Origin: Cardiocondyla obscurior
Taxonomy: Eukaryota > Arthropoda > Insecta > Hymenoptera > Formicidae
Direction of reading: 5' to 3'
Assembly: GCF_019399895.1 (NCBI RefSeq)
Contig: NC_091866.1
Location: 3,455,501 to 3,519,500 of the forward strand
Length of the DNA: 64,000 nt
Part shown: piece after piece, positions 11,883 to 25,500 of the stretch
Layout of the letters: each line of letters opens with the position of its first letter
Position numbering within the stretch: position 1 is the first letter of the stretch
Made by a program: the position numbers and the translations under genes
The notes under the pieces: model-generated
What the model saw: only the letters and a program-made list of their open reading frames with translations
Told to the model about the DNA's origin: nothing
The model's database searches: none

Positions 11883-14800
11883 TCTGTCCTTCGTCTTTTA
11901 CGCCGTAAGAAGGATCCGAGACGCGTTTACCAGCCATATGCCGCGCGTCGAGAGAGGTAGGAGAGAGAAAGAGAAGAAGATATGGCCATTAGCTCGCGAT
12001 TTCTACAAGATCTTATATTGATATACGTCTAATAGATACCGTCCGCTACCGCTTAGTCCGCCGCTTATGCCTGGAAATTACCCGGTGGGATCTTTTCCTC
12101 GGCTTTCATACCCAGTGATCTAAAAGTATGCGCGCCTTCGCGGAGTTACACCGGCCGAGGGTGGGCCGAGGGGGGAGATACATCGCCGGGCAACTTTGCT
12201 CTCACCGAGCTATATTTTCCGACGGGACGAAATCGATCGCGCAACTTTGTACCCGGCGTATATATACGCGGATTATTCCCGCTCGGTTATTGTGGATATT
12301 CCGCAATCACGCGCGGATTAACGTAATTTCAAGCCCGCGGGTGTGTCCTGAAATTAGAACTTATTTTTGGAAGCTCAGCTCGAAGAGTGAATACACGCGA
12401 TCGTAGGTGTTTGAAATTTGGTTACGAGTCCTTCCCGGTGATTCGAATCCACGAGCTTTTTTTCTTTTTTTTTGTTTTACAAATACTGTTGATTCGCAAA
12501 ATGTAGAGATAACGAAGGCAGGGGGATCTATGACAGATGTACACAAATTTTCCCCGGAACATCCGGTCAAGCGAGACCGTTGTAACGAGACACCCTTAGA
12601 GTTGAATACAATGCTCGCGTGTTGCTTCGCCCCAGGCTCGAGCGGAGAACTACCACGTTTCACGATGCCATTACGATTTGCCCGAGCGCCTGTCATGGAT
12701 ATGCTTGTGAGGCTGTTGAAGAAGGTGTTGCTCAATCGGCAATACACTTAATAACTTGTAATACACATTATTAGCGATCATTTCTGCGAATTCCTTTCGA
12801 GACTCGGTATACGATATAAATATCAGTTTTATTGAATACTTTATTATTAATGTTTCCTTTAAAATTGAAAAAAAAAAAAAAAGAAAAAGAAAAGGAAAAA
12901 GAAACAATTTATTACTTGAGGGCTAGAGAAAATTCTTGAAGAGATGCTGCAAATTATCGGACGCGTCGGGGATTCCTAAGGACCCGAGGCTCCTGCGGAA
13001 CCCTTTCGTTGCAAAATACCGCTGCTCTTGTTCGCGCGTCCCTCATTGCGCGCGCCTCGCGCCTTTGTCGTGAGTGGAAATTGGTTCCTCTCCGTCTCCG
13101 GGTCTAGCAACTTTAATCTCGCGCCAAAATCGATGCGCTCTCCGGCGCAGCGTCGTCCCGACAGGACGGGTACATTGATTTACCTCGTGAGCGACAGGTT
13201 TATTACTCCGGCGCGTGTACGAGCGCACCCGCATGAATAAAACCCGAGTCGTACGACTCGCCGGGATTGATTCGGGAGCCCTGGTGCGGCTCTTCTCGCG
13301 ACGGTGGAATCGGCCGTCCCGCCGCGGAAACGCGCTCGTATAACCCCGCACGGAGATCCCGAGATTGAATTCCTGCGTTTTTCCAACCCCTTTTCCTTGA
13401 GTCGCCCGTAAAATCCATAATGGTAACGTACACACGTACAACGGTGGCTTTGCCACTGTTTTCGTCTGTTTCTTTCACGGATTTTCCTCCGCCACGATAA
13501 AAATGAAATTGAACGCTCGAAGACACCGCGTCGCGGTCGAGATGCTTCTCTTCTCCGTGGAGGAAATCTCATTGAAAATTATTTAAATCACGTTGCGAGC
13601 AATTCGAGGTAGTAATTTCAATACTGACGCGATTTCTGAAAGAGCCATGATATACCTCGGAGAAATTTATTTACATTTTCTACGAGGGGTATTAATTTTT
13701 CTTTTTTTATTATTAACGAAAATTGTGCCAGTGCGGATCGATCTTATTTTCGGCAACTGAACTCTTGGACTTTTAATTTCAAATCGAGTCTCGGCAAATT
13801 TTCGGTATAAATGCAATTTAATTTTCCTTAAATTGCATATCGATCTTCGGTTAGAGTCGAAGGTGCCTCGCGGGCGTGACACCGCGGCTCGCGATGTGGG
13901 AGTCGCGCGATTCGACGGGGTTATAAAAACCGCGGGGGAGGAACTTCTCGCGTGCGGACGAGCGGGTTAATTTCGGCGGCGAATTTCATATTCGGTGCGT
14001 CACGGGCAAACTGCTCTGCCAGTACCGTATCACCGCAGTATTCAAGAGGTGGTACCCTGACAGTGACACGCGGTCGCGGCGGAAAAGCGTAAAAACCCGC
14101 GTGAAAATCCGCGCTTGATCGCGGAGCACGGGCGAGTACCGAGGGCGGCAATCACGCCGCCGCAGTTGAAATTGGCATTTTGATTGGGGACGAGACAAAA
14201 ATTGCGGTCGCTCGAGGATACACGTCGCTGTTGAAACGCGTTCTTCAACGTCGACGTTTTCGCTTCAAACGCAGAGACCTCCGTTTAAGCTACGCGATCT
14301 ATGTGACTTCTGGCTTCAGCGCGTATCAAAAGCAGACGGGTACTTCGTAATCGAGAGCGCGGACATCTCTGTGACGTTTAGATATTGGGTATCTTGAAAA
14401 ACAATCAATTAATCGATAAAGTATTTTTTTTACCGATTATACTCAACGCATAATAATATATTAAAAAAAAAGAAAAAAAAGATTAAGAATTTATGTTAAG
14501 ATTTTTTTTTTTCTCTGCTATTGTGGTAGCTTCCTCTTACGCTATTTCGGATTAAACTAAATTTTTAAGTATGTTCCATATTTGAGAGCCTGCGATATCA
14601 GTATGTATCACGTTCTAAAGGATGCGCATTTACCAACGGCCCCGCGAGACGCAATAACGAAGTGTCTGCTTTCGCCGAGAAAGCTGAAATCCTCTTCGGG
14701 TTCGTTGATCGTTCGACTGCATCGACAATCGCGACTCTGGCATACGAGTATTCGGAGTGAAACGGATCGCCCGGAGGCATTCTATCGGGATCCCGACGTA

Positions 14801-16109
14801 GACTTGTCGTCATCGTACGTCGTCGTTCGTGAACGTCGATTGCCCGCCGCCGACGCAACGTTGATTCGACGCTCTTTCGGGGCTTTTCATCGCAACACTT
14901 TCGTCTAGGGCTCTTTGTGCGGTTTAAGGGGAACCTCTCGCGACCCAAGGCAATTCGCTCCGAAGGTGGTTTCGAATTTCATCCCCCCTCGGTTGCCCCG
15001 GCTCGCCTCCAACCCAATCTGAAATCCGTTTCCTCCAGGAGAATCGAGGGCGCCCGCTCAAAGGCGACCCGACCTTCATCGATTGCCGAGAAAAGTTGAT
15101 CCGGGCTTTTCCTCTTTTGAAAGCGAGCGACACCCCGCCGCGATCATCAACTGTATTGGGTAAACTAGAATGTTACTTCTGGGACACCGTCCTCCGTCTA
15201 CGATATTTGAAATTCAAAAAGTGGACGTCGGCGATTTCATATTTGTCACGTCGCGGAGAATTGCTAACATGTGTTATTTCGGTGGAGAACGGAGATCTGA
15301 TACGGTCAGAGATCGCATAATGCTATCAGTACTCGAATTCGATAATTAACCAGCAGTTCTTTTTATTTTTTTTTATCGGACTATTGATCGCGACTAATGA
15401 AAGCTATATTGTTGTCTAATATCGAGATTTCGCGAAATTATTTATTGTCTCGTTTATTCAAATAACGATTAAAAATAATATCTTAAAATACGATTAAAAA
15501 AAAAAATAAAATAAAGTAAGCCACCGGATTTTTTTTTTTTTTTTATGTTTTACAAACGAGGAAAGATCAGTAGGTTAACCAAGCTAAGCTAACTGTCGGA
15601 GACGGGAATATCTCGGGAAATCGTAGCAACTCTTTAACGATCCCTGCGGCGCTTCAATTAATGGGACTGGCAATTATCTGTTATTTAAATGAGACCTTTC
15701 AGAAACGAGCATGTTTTATGCTCTGATTACATCACAAAAGCCACGAGATTATAAAAATTGCAGAATCTTTTTGCATAAAGTAAAATAAAGTGGAGTAATT
15801 GAAACATATTGCCGGGTGACTAACATTAACAGCGCAATTATTTTACAATAACGCAATCTACTTGAGCGTCGAATTTATTAAATTATTACAAAATAAATAA
15901 AAATTCGATAACAATTTTCTTTTCTTCTTGTTAATAAGAAATAATTTAGAAATATATAATTTTCCCATATAAAATAATTTTATATTGAACCATTTATCAT
16001 TTTAAATGTAAAAGATCTAGCCTTGTATCGAGAATGAAAATTTTTGTCGGCAAAATAACCCTTCTAATCGTCAACGGTGCCGTTTTGACGAGGTATCCGG
16101 GATTCTGCG
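11883..16109. other. non-coding stretch with CpG-rich blocks
   Basis: No gene recognised. CpG-rich blocks at 12120-12340, 13020-13560, 13860-14360 and 14780-15110 each carry several overlapping frames on the two strands, such as three minus-strand frames at 13043-13572. None has recognisable domains or low-stop bias beyond GC content. AT-rich spacers with A/T runs lie at 12830-12905, 14400-14520 and 15360-15560. Confidence 0.5.
12256..12269. repeat. 14-bp perfect palindrome GCGTATATATACGC
   Basis: The sequence is its own reverse complement over 14 bases. It includes a TATATATA core that could also be read as a TATA-like element on either strand. There is no initiator or gene at a suitable distance that I can identify. 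Confidence 0.75.
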
Positions 16110-16130
16110 CCCTCTCCCTCCCCCTCCCCC
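16110..16130 (-). other. G-quadruplex motif on the minus strand
   Basis: C runs at 16110-16112, 16116-16118, 16120-16124 and 16126-16130 with loops of 3, 1 and 1 bases form a compact canonical quadruplex motif on the complementary strand. Confidence 0.75.
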
Positions 16131-16329
16131 TTTTTCTCGACAGTCTGTTGCGACTACGTCCGGGCGCAAAGACGGAGAGACGCGGCAGCCTCATTTAAAT
16201 AACAGATAATTGCTGGTCCTGTTAATTGAAGCGCCGCGGGGATCGCCGGGGCAGAAGAGTTACCCAAGATTTCACGCGCCACCCTTCCGCCCCCATCGTT
16301 GTTCTCCACAGCCTCTTCCTCCTTCCTCA

Positions 16330-16366
16330 TCGTCCTCGCAGTCGTCCTCGCCGTCGTCGCCGTCGG
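16330..16366. repeat. degenerate 12-bp tandem repeat (TCGTCCTCGCMG)
   Basis: Two near-identical 12-bp units, TCGTCCTCGCAG (16330-16341) and TCGTCCTCGCCG (16342-16353), are followed by a shortened third unit TCGTCGCCG and a partial TCGG. On the plus strand the frame reads as a serine-rich run; on the minus strand it is an Asp/Glu-rich run of about 37 codons bounded by stops. Either reading is what a trinucleotide-like repeat gives by itself, so I do not call a gene. Confidence 0.75.
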
Positions 16367-17077
16367 TGTCTTTCGTTCCGCGCTCGAGTTAGTTAACGCG
16401 GGTCTCGTTTTACGACGACTAGTGTATATGCTTTTGTCGTCAGCTGCGACGCGTCTCCGGCACTCATTACGCCGCCTCGGCTTCGCCTCAAAGCGCCGTC
16501 GCCGTCAACTGCGCTACTATCGAGAAGCCCACGGATGCAATAACAACAAGCAGACTTACTCCATTATTGCATAAGACAGTATTTCCGAGATCTTTATACT
16601 TTTCCATCTGCTGTGCGGCCAGCTGTTACGCTCGATTTTACTTACGATTATTTTGTCGGAGAACGTAAAACATTTCTGTGTGTAACAATTTAGATTTGAT
16701 AGTAGCGTAATATATAAAATTAGCTTCCCCGAAGAAGTTAAAGAAAAAGAAAAAAAAAACTTATTGCTTATTTTAACGTTGATTATAATATTAATTAACT
16801 GTGCGTCCGTAAGAATGAATTGAGGGAGAGAAAAAGATAGATATTAGTTTGTCCGCTTTTGTCACCCCTTTTTCAATCGTCAATATTCTTATATCTTTCA
16901 TATCGAGCCACATTCATGAAGCATCTTTGTCTATCTTCCCTTCCTCTTACTTTCTCCCTACCGTCGTGGATTCCGAAGAGGGTTGACAGCATAAGTTCTG
17001 ATCTGGCAAACCCGGTTCCGACAGCAGTTCCCAAACGCATGAATTTTTAATAAAATCACATACGCCAGACACCGCAT

Positions 17078-17128
17078 GCTCTCTATTCTCTGCTCTCCGC
17101 TTCTCTCTCGCTCTCTCACTCTCTCTTA
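17078..17128. repeat. CT-rich simple repeat
   Basis: A run of CTCT units with scattered A and G over about 50 bases. On the complementary strand it is GAGA-rich and could bind GAGA-type factors, but no promoter is visible beside it. Confidence 0.75.
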
Positions 17129-17180
17129 CTTTTCCCTACCTCTTTATTTCGGTTAATATAGAACAGCCCTAACTGGGAAC

Positions 17181-17190
17181 GGGGGGGGGG
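17181..17190 (+). repeat. G10 homopolymer
   Basis: Ten consecutive G. Poly-G of this length is rare in the window; the only comparable run is near 31851. Confidence 0.9.
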
Positions 17191-18900
17191 ATGGTAATTC
17201 TCTCTTTTACAGAATTCCAGTGAATCAGCTGCATAGCTTTTGCTACACCCAGCGATTTTTATCGTTCTCAATAACTCAGCCGCGATATCGAATCCCGATG
17301 AATCCGCGGATGCCATTTTTCACGCTTTCACGTCTAATTGATAGCGTATTTATTCTGATTGGATGATTACTATTTACATTAATCATTAACATCGTTAGTA
17401 ACGGGAGCAGCAAACGGATTTGATTGCGTCGGGATTTTGAGTGACTGCCCTTTAATTATTATTTGCAGCTACAACATTTACAAAACAAATATTTCAGAAT
17501 AACGAAACGTATGCTATTAAAATCAAGGGATTTTTTTTTTTTTTTAATATATATAAGACGTCATGCTATTAATAAAATAAAATGGTTTTACGTTTTGCCG
17601 ACAAATAAAAATATTAATATATTCTAAAGAAATGTTCCTTCAAGATGTTCTCAGAAATTGTGAAGTCTTTACGCGGATGGGTTTCTTTTCCGGATGATAT
17701 ATTGCACCGAGTCTATGTTAGGATTTCGTAATAACTTAGTCGTGCCTAAATCGTCTTCTTTTTCGTTTCCAACGACCCTCGTCCGGGAGAGTTCGTTGAT
17801 TCCACCACAATACGACATTATTGCTGATATTACGTTATCGTGCTCAGACATCTGTCTGATTGCTCCATCGCGAAATTTTTACTGCACCAATTTTCATTTG
17901 TCTGCATCACATCGCTGCCAAATCGCATTTTTTTTTTCTTTTTTTAAATCTACAATCGTAGCCAATGCTAAAATTAAGATCCAGAGATATATTTCATCGG
18001 CTTTAGCTTAAAATACATAATTCAAGGTTTTCGTTTAGCAATTTATTTAACGGCCTCGTAATTTCAGCTGTTTGCCTTATTTAATTAATGGCGAAACTGA
18101 ATTCTGTCAACATGCCCTTATTGTATAATTATCTACGAAAATAATTTAACCGGTTGGAAAGCCGAAGGTGATTAGAGAAAATAAGATTGTCGGATTTAAC
18201 AAATCAGATTTGCAAGAATTTTGAAATCAGAGGACTTTCCTTTGAAGGATTAGAAATTTAAGACCTATTTTGCTTACTGTCGTGTTGTCGCAGTATCTTA
18301 CTCGTTAAACGGATTTCATTAACAATTAAATTATTTCTATCGGTGAGAACGTGTCTTGCACTACACAGTTAATTTTTTTTCCCCTTTTAACTAATATAAT
18401 TTACGCATAAAAAATGTAACAATGCCAGAACTTTGTACAATTAATTACGTGAAGAATCAAATGTTTTTCTGCAAAAAAAAAAAAGTAGAACGAAATATTT
18501 CTTTTTATTCGATTCCAACGAATAAATACTAAAGTGTAGTTTGTTGTATTTAGAGTACAGCGAAATTCACTTTGATATCGACACGTTGGCTCCTTCGATG
18601 GCCGAATCCGATACATCACGTCACGCCGTGTTATAATTAAATTGCGATGCATTTGCAATTGTAATGCAATAATGTGCAGCAACAATCAGCACGCTGTAAC
18701 ACCCGACGACGTATCGCGACGTTGCATTTCCCTCCCAGAATTGATATCGTTCATGTTTGGACGGCCGCGGCAGTGTACATCGCTTCTATTATCATAATCG
18801 TGGCTAAGTTGCAAACAAACAAATGCGTTATTTAGATCGCGTTACAGCGTTCCATTCTACGCGATTTGAGGAAGCGCGATTACATTTTCATCGTTACGTT

Positions 18901-18966
18901 TAATTATAATTTTCGTCACTTAATTAGATTTGTTTAATGCTATTTAATTACAAGTCCGTTTAATTA
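18901..18966. promoter_or_regulatory. cluster of four TAATTA homeodomain cores
   Basis: TAATTA occurs at 18901-18906, 18921-18926, 18945-18950 and 18961-18966, with start-to-start spacings of 20, 24 and 16 bases. TAATTA is the palindromic core bound by many Antp-, paired- and engrailed-class homeodomains, and dimer-size clustering of such sites is a known enhancer feature. The enhancer reading is inference: the flanks are AT-rich, which raises the chance rate of this word. Confidence 0.35.
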
Positions 18967-21900
18967 TGCGCAGCAGGAAAACTTTATCGTCATTCGTTGT
19001 TACGGCATTTGGATGTTTGCCGCTTCGGAATATGTCGCGCTCAACCTTTGATTTACAATCGATTTTTCAGCGTAGAGTTAATAAAATAACAAAACAGCAA
19101 AAAAATAAAAAAAAAATAAAACAAAATAAAAATTTTTTGAAAAATTTAACATATAAATCTGAAATAAAACGACTGTTTAATTCGTTCGAGATTAGTGGAG
19201 CGACATATTTTTGTTACGTGTCATTATATGAGTGCTCTCCATTCTGAATTTTAAATATCTCATTAAGGTTTTCCACGTCAAACTTCGCTGGGGGAAAAAT
19301 TAACTTTAAATATGTCAAATAACGTATGTTTCACCCGTTGAAGCTGCAATATTCCGTACATACCGAGAGCCTTGGGTAATAAAATTCTCGTCGCGCGCGT
19401 TTACGTAAATACAAATAGCGAGATAAAAAATCTAGTAAATCCATGAAACAAGAGGGAGAGATACGTGTGCGAAATATAAAATATCGTTTCTCGTACGGCG
19501 GATCGATCCCGACGACCGAGACGGTAAGAAATATAACGCCGGTTTTACGTATCGGGAGGTTAAACGGCGAGCATCGTCGAGTTTATTTCGCGGGCGAGGA
19601 ATCAATCTTACGTGCGCGCGATATTCCTTAACTTTTTGGAACGGCCGTCGCGGTTCTTTCTCCTCTTCCTTCCCTCCCTTTTTTTTTTCTTTTTTCCGCG
19701 AGTAGGACGAACTAGAAAGACGGCGAAGAAAAAGGATCACGGAGAGAAAAAAAGGAAGAGGGAGGGACGGGCAAAGCAAAGTTTTGCAGCGAACTCGCTC
19801 TCGTCGGCGATTCATGGACTCAGCGCGATCTCATCTTAAAGATTACATCGAGCGGACTATAACGAACCGGCCCCTTTTTTCCTCGTTGGGACTGGTTCAA
19901 TTCCCTGCCCTACCCTTTATGATATCGCTTTTCCCGCCACCCCCGGCCTCTATCTCGTCTGGCTGCAGAAAGCCGACGGGGGAGGAAAGTTCGAACTGCT
20001 CTTTGATGACGATGCGTCGCCAAGTCGCCGCGGTGCAGCTTTATTTTATGGGCATCTCGTGATGTAGATATTGATTGAGATTTCTCATCCTCAAATGCCG
20101 ATAAAGAAAGATCTCTCACTTCTACTGCCTAGTTATTTCAAAGGGCTCGGAGTCTCTTGACTCGGTCCGGACGTAAAATATTTTTCTCGCGTAGAATATA
20201 AATTTATTGGTGCGTATTTTTGCTTTACGGAATTGTTAAATAAAAATTTAAAAGGGCAAAAGTTAAAGACTTTTTTCTTTTCTTTCTTTTTCGTTCAATA
20301 AAGTCGGATAATTTTGCAATCGGTAGTGCAACGTAAACATTTTTCCTACATAGAAAGTTTACTTCCAGAAAAAAAATTTTTAACGCAATAAAAAGCGGAA
20401 AGGGAGGGTATGCATTGTTAAAAACGTGGACATATGGCGCCGAAATGAGCCACTGGGGAAGGTTTTTCAGAGAGCGCAGCGCGAGCGGTGTTTGTCGTAC
20501 GCATCCTTGTTTACCAATTCACCCCTTCGTGTGACGTTCGTTCATTGTGCATCACGCGTTGCACTCTTGCCGCCCTTAACACGCTCGTTGAGGCGCGAGG
20601 ACCGTCTCGTTGTTTTGAGCGATTGAGAGCAAAGACAGGTTGACAGACTTAACGAAAAACTCGAGGGATCACTGGTCCTACCCTTGTCAAGACTCAATTC
20701 TTTTTTTTTCATATATTAAACTAGAAATCACGCGCGCTATTTTTTAAGAGATCCATATTATAATTAATATAAACATAAAGTTTTATTTTTATAAAGATTT
20801 TCTAAAAAAGAAAAATTTATATTTACTTGAGAGTTGTAATAAATTATTAAGATTGAGAATTATAAGAAATTATTTTACTTATTAAAATAACGTAATTTCG
20901 CGATTTTTACTAACGATGCTGTTAATTGAAATAATTAACTTGTACGTTAAATGTCTAAGAAGTGCTTGCAGTATATAATCGCAATTGAAACGTACGAGTG
21001 TTTAATTGATCTTGAAATATTGTATGAGACTACCAACTTCTTTTACATCCGTCGTTTTTCTTAAGGCTTGGAATAAATCCGCGTTTGCGATAACTGGCCG
21101 TGCGCATTTTCCTCGCGAAGCATCTAATTAACAACGTCGCGAAACAAGTATGCATAATCAACGCCTTGAGTGCTGCTTGTCAAGTGCGTAATCCTCTCGT
21201 GAATGGCCGTTTACGTCGCGAGCGCACGTGCAATTAGCGAGCATATTTAAATGGAACACAGCGAATGCAACTCGCGAGAACTCTCGTCATCCTTTCGGCT
21301 TTTGTCGTATCCATCTGCGAGCTCGCGATACGAGGCACGCATTCATTTAGATATTGTTTGTCTAGAATAATCATCTCTCAACACCACAAAGTTATTGACA
21401 GCTTACTTATTTTCTGGATTTGTAAAGCTTTTTACATACTGGTATATCGCAGAATATTTCACAGCGACGACGTGGCACGTCAACGTTTACGCCGTTAAAA
21501 AATAAATAGAAATAAATTAAAAGTAAAGAAGATTAAAAGAGTTATCTCTTATTTATAAAGTATTGTATTAATAATGTTTAGCTCGATAAATTTAAAGGAA
21601 TCGATAATGCGAAAGTAAAAGAGAATCGTAAAATTTTAAAACGTGCGTTACTCTATCTTGTTCAGTCGTGCTTATCAGTGTATAAAAAAAAAAAATAAAG
21701 AAAGAAAAAAAAAGTGGCGACTAATCGAAGATAGACCGCACGGCAAATTGCACCGAGACGTGACTTCGCCCTTTCGTTTGCCGGCCGTCAGCATTCAGTT
21801 CGGTTATACAAGAGGATCAGAGCCCGCCCGGTATCAAAGGAATTGTAAAATAGGCCAAGAACCGACTTATATATACGTACGAGTTTTCCCTGCTACGCGC

Positions 21901-22495
21901 GAAGCTCGATGTATTATTCATATAGAACTATGCTCGCGGGGCCATACCCCTTTCCCGTCTCCCTTCGATCAGGAATGGATCATCCATCGGATACAGTCAG
22001 CACGCTCGCGGCTCATGAAAACTATCCGGAATATCCAAAAGGTGTCATTTTTTTAGGAAATAAAACCATTTTACGCGCGAAAAATTCATCTCGCTGTCAC
22101 TCATTATGTTTCACGTCAGTTACAGCGTCGGGAATATATCTCTTTCTCGTTTTACAACAAAATTTTATTTTATATGTGTACAAGACAAGACAGAATTTTA
22201 ATCTAATAATCTTTTAAACACGATCTCTCGTTCACGATAACTCGTTGAAAAGATACTTCTATTTATATTTCAGCTCGCGCAAACAATTGTATGATAAAAT
22301 CGTGTTCAATATTTTATAAAGCAAACAAATTTTCTCCACTTTGATCCATTCTTGGTTTATAAAACCAATCAGGAGTCGTGAACAGCTTTAGTCTGGTCCT
22401 TGACCTCTCTTGCCGATTCCTCTCGCTGATTTTAACGAGGGCTCACCTTGAGAATCGTGCGAGCGAAGTGCTAAGTGACGGTCGCTTTCTCGAAG
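18967..22495. other. non-coding stretch, mixed composition
   Basis: No gene recognised. It is A-rich at 19085-19145, CpG-mixed at 19390-19620, pyrimidine-rich at 19650-19698 and purine-rich at 19715-19785; this last pair explains the 127-codon minus-strand frame there. The stretch is AT-rich at 20700-20960 and 21500-21720. The 137-codon plus-strand frame at 21643-22056 begins in the A-rich stretch and is unfamiliar. Confidence 0.5.
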
Positions 22496-22515
22496 AAAAA
22501 AAAAAAAAAAAAAAA
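22496..22515. repeat. poly-A tract, A20
   Basis: An uninterrupted run of 20 A between purine-rich flanks. A purine-biased segment continues at about 22565-22690 and produces Ser/Leu/Phe-rich spurious frames on the minus strand. Confidence 0.9.
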
Positions 22516-25500
22516 GACCCGAATCGGATCCCTTGATTATTTGGAGCCGTCGCGTAATGACACGAGAAGAAGATCGAATAATTAATCTCGAGAGGAAGGA
22601 AAAGACGACAGGATAAGGAGAACGATAGGGGAGAAAAGTCGTAGATAGAGGACGCGATGACATGGCGAAAAGAAAAGATAAAAAACGCGAAGAATCCGCT
22701 CTTCTACAGTCCCTTTCTCGTTTTCTCTTTCTTCCTCCGGAAAGTTACATTTCCGTTGAGAGAGCCGCCGACAGAAGAGTAGAGAGTAAAGGAAAAGACG
22801 AGGTATTGACAATCCTTTAGTCGGTACTTAGCAACACTTTTTCTTCTTTTACAAACCCTGCTCGCCGTCTTGGCCCTGCCGTCGATTCGTTATGCTGATA
22901 CGAACGAGACTATTTCCGCGACATCGAAGCTAGCGGGTCGATAACTTTATAATCAATATTAATATCTATATCGATAATGCTTTAATTAAATTTTATGCAT
23001 AAACGTTGAACGTATTTTTAATACTTGCTTTAAAAAAAAAAACTTATTTTCTAAATTAGGGAATTATGATTTTTATTTTTAAGAATCTATTTCTTTTCGG
23101 GTAGATTCGTTAAGATTGAAAAATAAAACTTTAATCGGCGGTTGACGACAAAACGGAGTAGTCTTTGAGGAGCAGCGGCAACTCGATTCGCGCAGAATAG
23201 ACCCCGCACAGTTTGCGAGAGCGATCGATGCAAACGAGCTACCGATCGAGTTGCGGATAGAAAAGATGCAATAAAGGAGGCGAAAGCCGACAGAGGAGCA
23301 GAGGCACGCGCGGCGTCCTGCAGAAACAGGACCGCGCTGATCCAAGTTGATGTCCTCTTCCCCTTTGTTAGGCAACCGATATTCTCTAGAGATCCGCTTG
23401 ATCAAGTACACCCCTAGCATAGGGATTTGCTGAACGTGTACCGGAACGCATGGTCCTTTTTACGCCCCCAGAGAAACAGTGTGACGAATCGTTAAGAAGT
23501 CCCAACCTCGTTTTTTTTTTTTCTTTCCCCTCTGTTCGATTGCCGGCACGCCAATCAGTGTCAAATACATGCCGAACTCGTCTTTTATAGCGTTAATTTG
23601 ATGCGCCAACATTTATCTTATTGTTTTAGATAACGACCGATATGTAATATTTACAACGCAAATGAATAATAAAATGAGTTATCGATACGATCACGTTGGA
23701 AATAAGAGTTTTTTTTAGGTCAGCATAATAATGCAAAAAGTATTTACGCTTCAATGATTTTTTGTTTAATTGAATACATTCAGTTTTATAACAATTATTA
23801 TTTTATATTGAATATTTCATTTATTAAAATATTTTATTAAAAAGATTTATATATCTTGTTATTTTTTAAATGTAAAAGAAGAGATAAAAGTTTCGTTGTT
23901 TTTTTTTTTTTTAGTAATCAATATTACAAACATAATGTTTGTTTATTAACAAGAAGTTTTTATATAAATTTTTAATATATATTTATGTTTTTCCTATAAT
24001 TTTTATTAGTATTTTATTTCAATTTTTATTCCAATTAAAATATATTAATTATTCTCGCCAATCGAATGTAAAATAATAAAATCGCGAAGGTTGTATAGTC
24101 GGTGACGTGAGGTCGTCAGGTTATCAGCGCTTTCAATACGCTTCTCTCGCGTGAGTATCCCTCGTTCGCAGACTAGGGAATAGAAAGAAGGGCTGCGATG
24201 CACAGCAAGTCCCCTTTTCAAGAATTCTTCTGAAGACCTACCGGGAGAAACTTCTCTATCTATCGCACTGATCCAGAAGGGCATCAAAAGGGATTCTCTT
24301 TTTACTACATCTGTAATCCTACATGCGTAAATATAACCGAATTATGGCATAAATCAACTTTTTACTTTCACTCGTGTGTTCCACGTGATACGCGAAGGAC
24401 TCGGCCTTCGATAAGTTTCGAATATCATACGTATAATAAAGTTTAAAAAAAAAATGTATTAAAGTTTCTCTGGCATTTAACAATCTCTTTAGCATGCAAA
24501 ATTTTTCTTTATAGTTCACGAATAAATTATGCGAATTGATAGAAATTTAATTAAAATGACAAATTTACTTTAATAATTGCAGCTTCTTTTTAATTCTGTA
24601 ATTTTAATATTTTAAATGTAAAAGAACGAGTAAAAGAATAATATTCTGTGTTTTTAAAAGAAAGAGGTTCAGTCTCGAAAACAAATTTTGAATAATTATT
24701 TTTAATATCTTTTAATTTCATATTCTTGTTGAGAAATATCCCATTAATCGCTTTATTTTATTTTTTTTTTTAAAGAAAGGTACGCTATTTTTTTTTTTTA
24801 TTAACAAACGAAGCGCTCTGAAATATACTCTAGACTTCCGTGTCTTATTTTTCATTCACAAGATAGGACCGTTTACAACATTATAACCTTTAATATTTTA
24901 AATTCGCCTGACGCGCCGGGCGAGACGTATGTTTGTTGCAAACTTCCGGAAAAATTATGGCGCAAATATCCATGATGTATTATTCGCATCTGCGTGGCAG
25001 TCAACTACTGTATTCATAGCGGATGGCGGCTTTATAGTAGCAAACAACTAGAGTATGCCAGAACTGTCTCAGCTGCGCAGTAATAGACTGCTATCATGAC
25101 CTGGTTTAGAATGATAGTTCCGAAACTCCCTCTTGTCAAGCTTATCGCGGTGGCCAAGGAGGATTATACTTGGCTCCTCTCCGATAATTCTGACATTCAT
25201 TCTACTTAGGAACTGTTTTCCGTTACCCCTCAAGTTGCTCGCGCCATCGGGTATTTTGCGAAAACAATCGCGAAATAACATAGCGGCTGAATAAAGGTGT
25301 ACGCAAATAAGAGCGACGGTCGTGTGACACCGCGGTAGAAAAAAAAAAATATATACCGTATTAAACGACGAGAGATTATTGAAATATGAGAAAGCAGATA
25401 ATTAACAGAATAATAGTATTTGTTGAATTGCATGAACGAGAGTATTAATATGCATCGCAAAGGGAACGAACTTGAAAGCGCGGATCCGACGCATCAGAAA

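Larger units (their letters stand above)
16367..18900. other. non-coding stretch, AT-rich with pyrimidine tracts
   Basis: No gene recognised. A CT-rich tract lies at 17078-17128, a G10 run at 17181-17190, and T or A runs near 17531-17544 and 18473-18484. The 105-codon frame at 17694-18011 and the 94-codon frame at 18401-18685 end in poly-T/A derived residues and show no familiar motif. Confidence 0.5.

Noticed and set aside
19840..19915. GGTTCAATTCC, matching the tRNA B-box consensus
   Set aside because: The T-stem does not pair, there is no proper A box 30-60 bases upstream, and no acceptor stem can be drawn.
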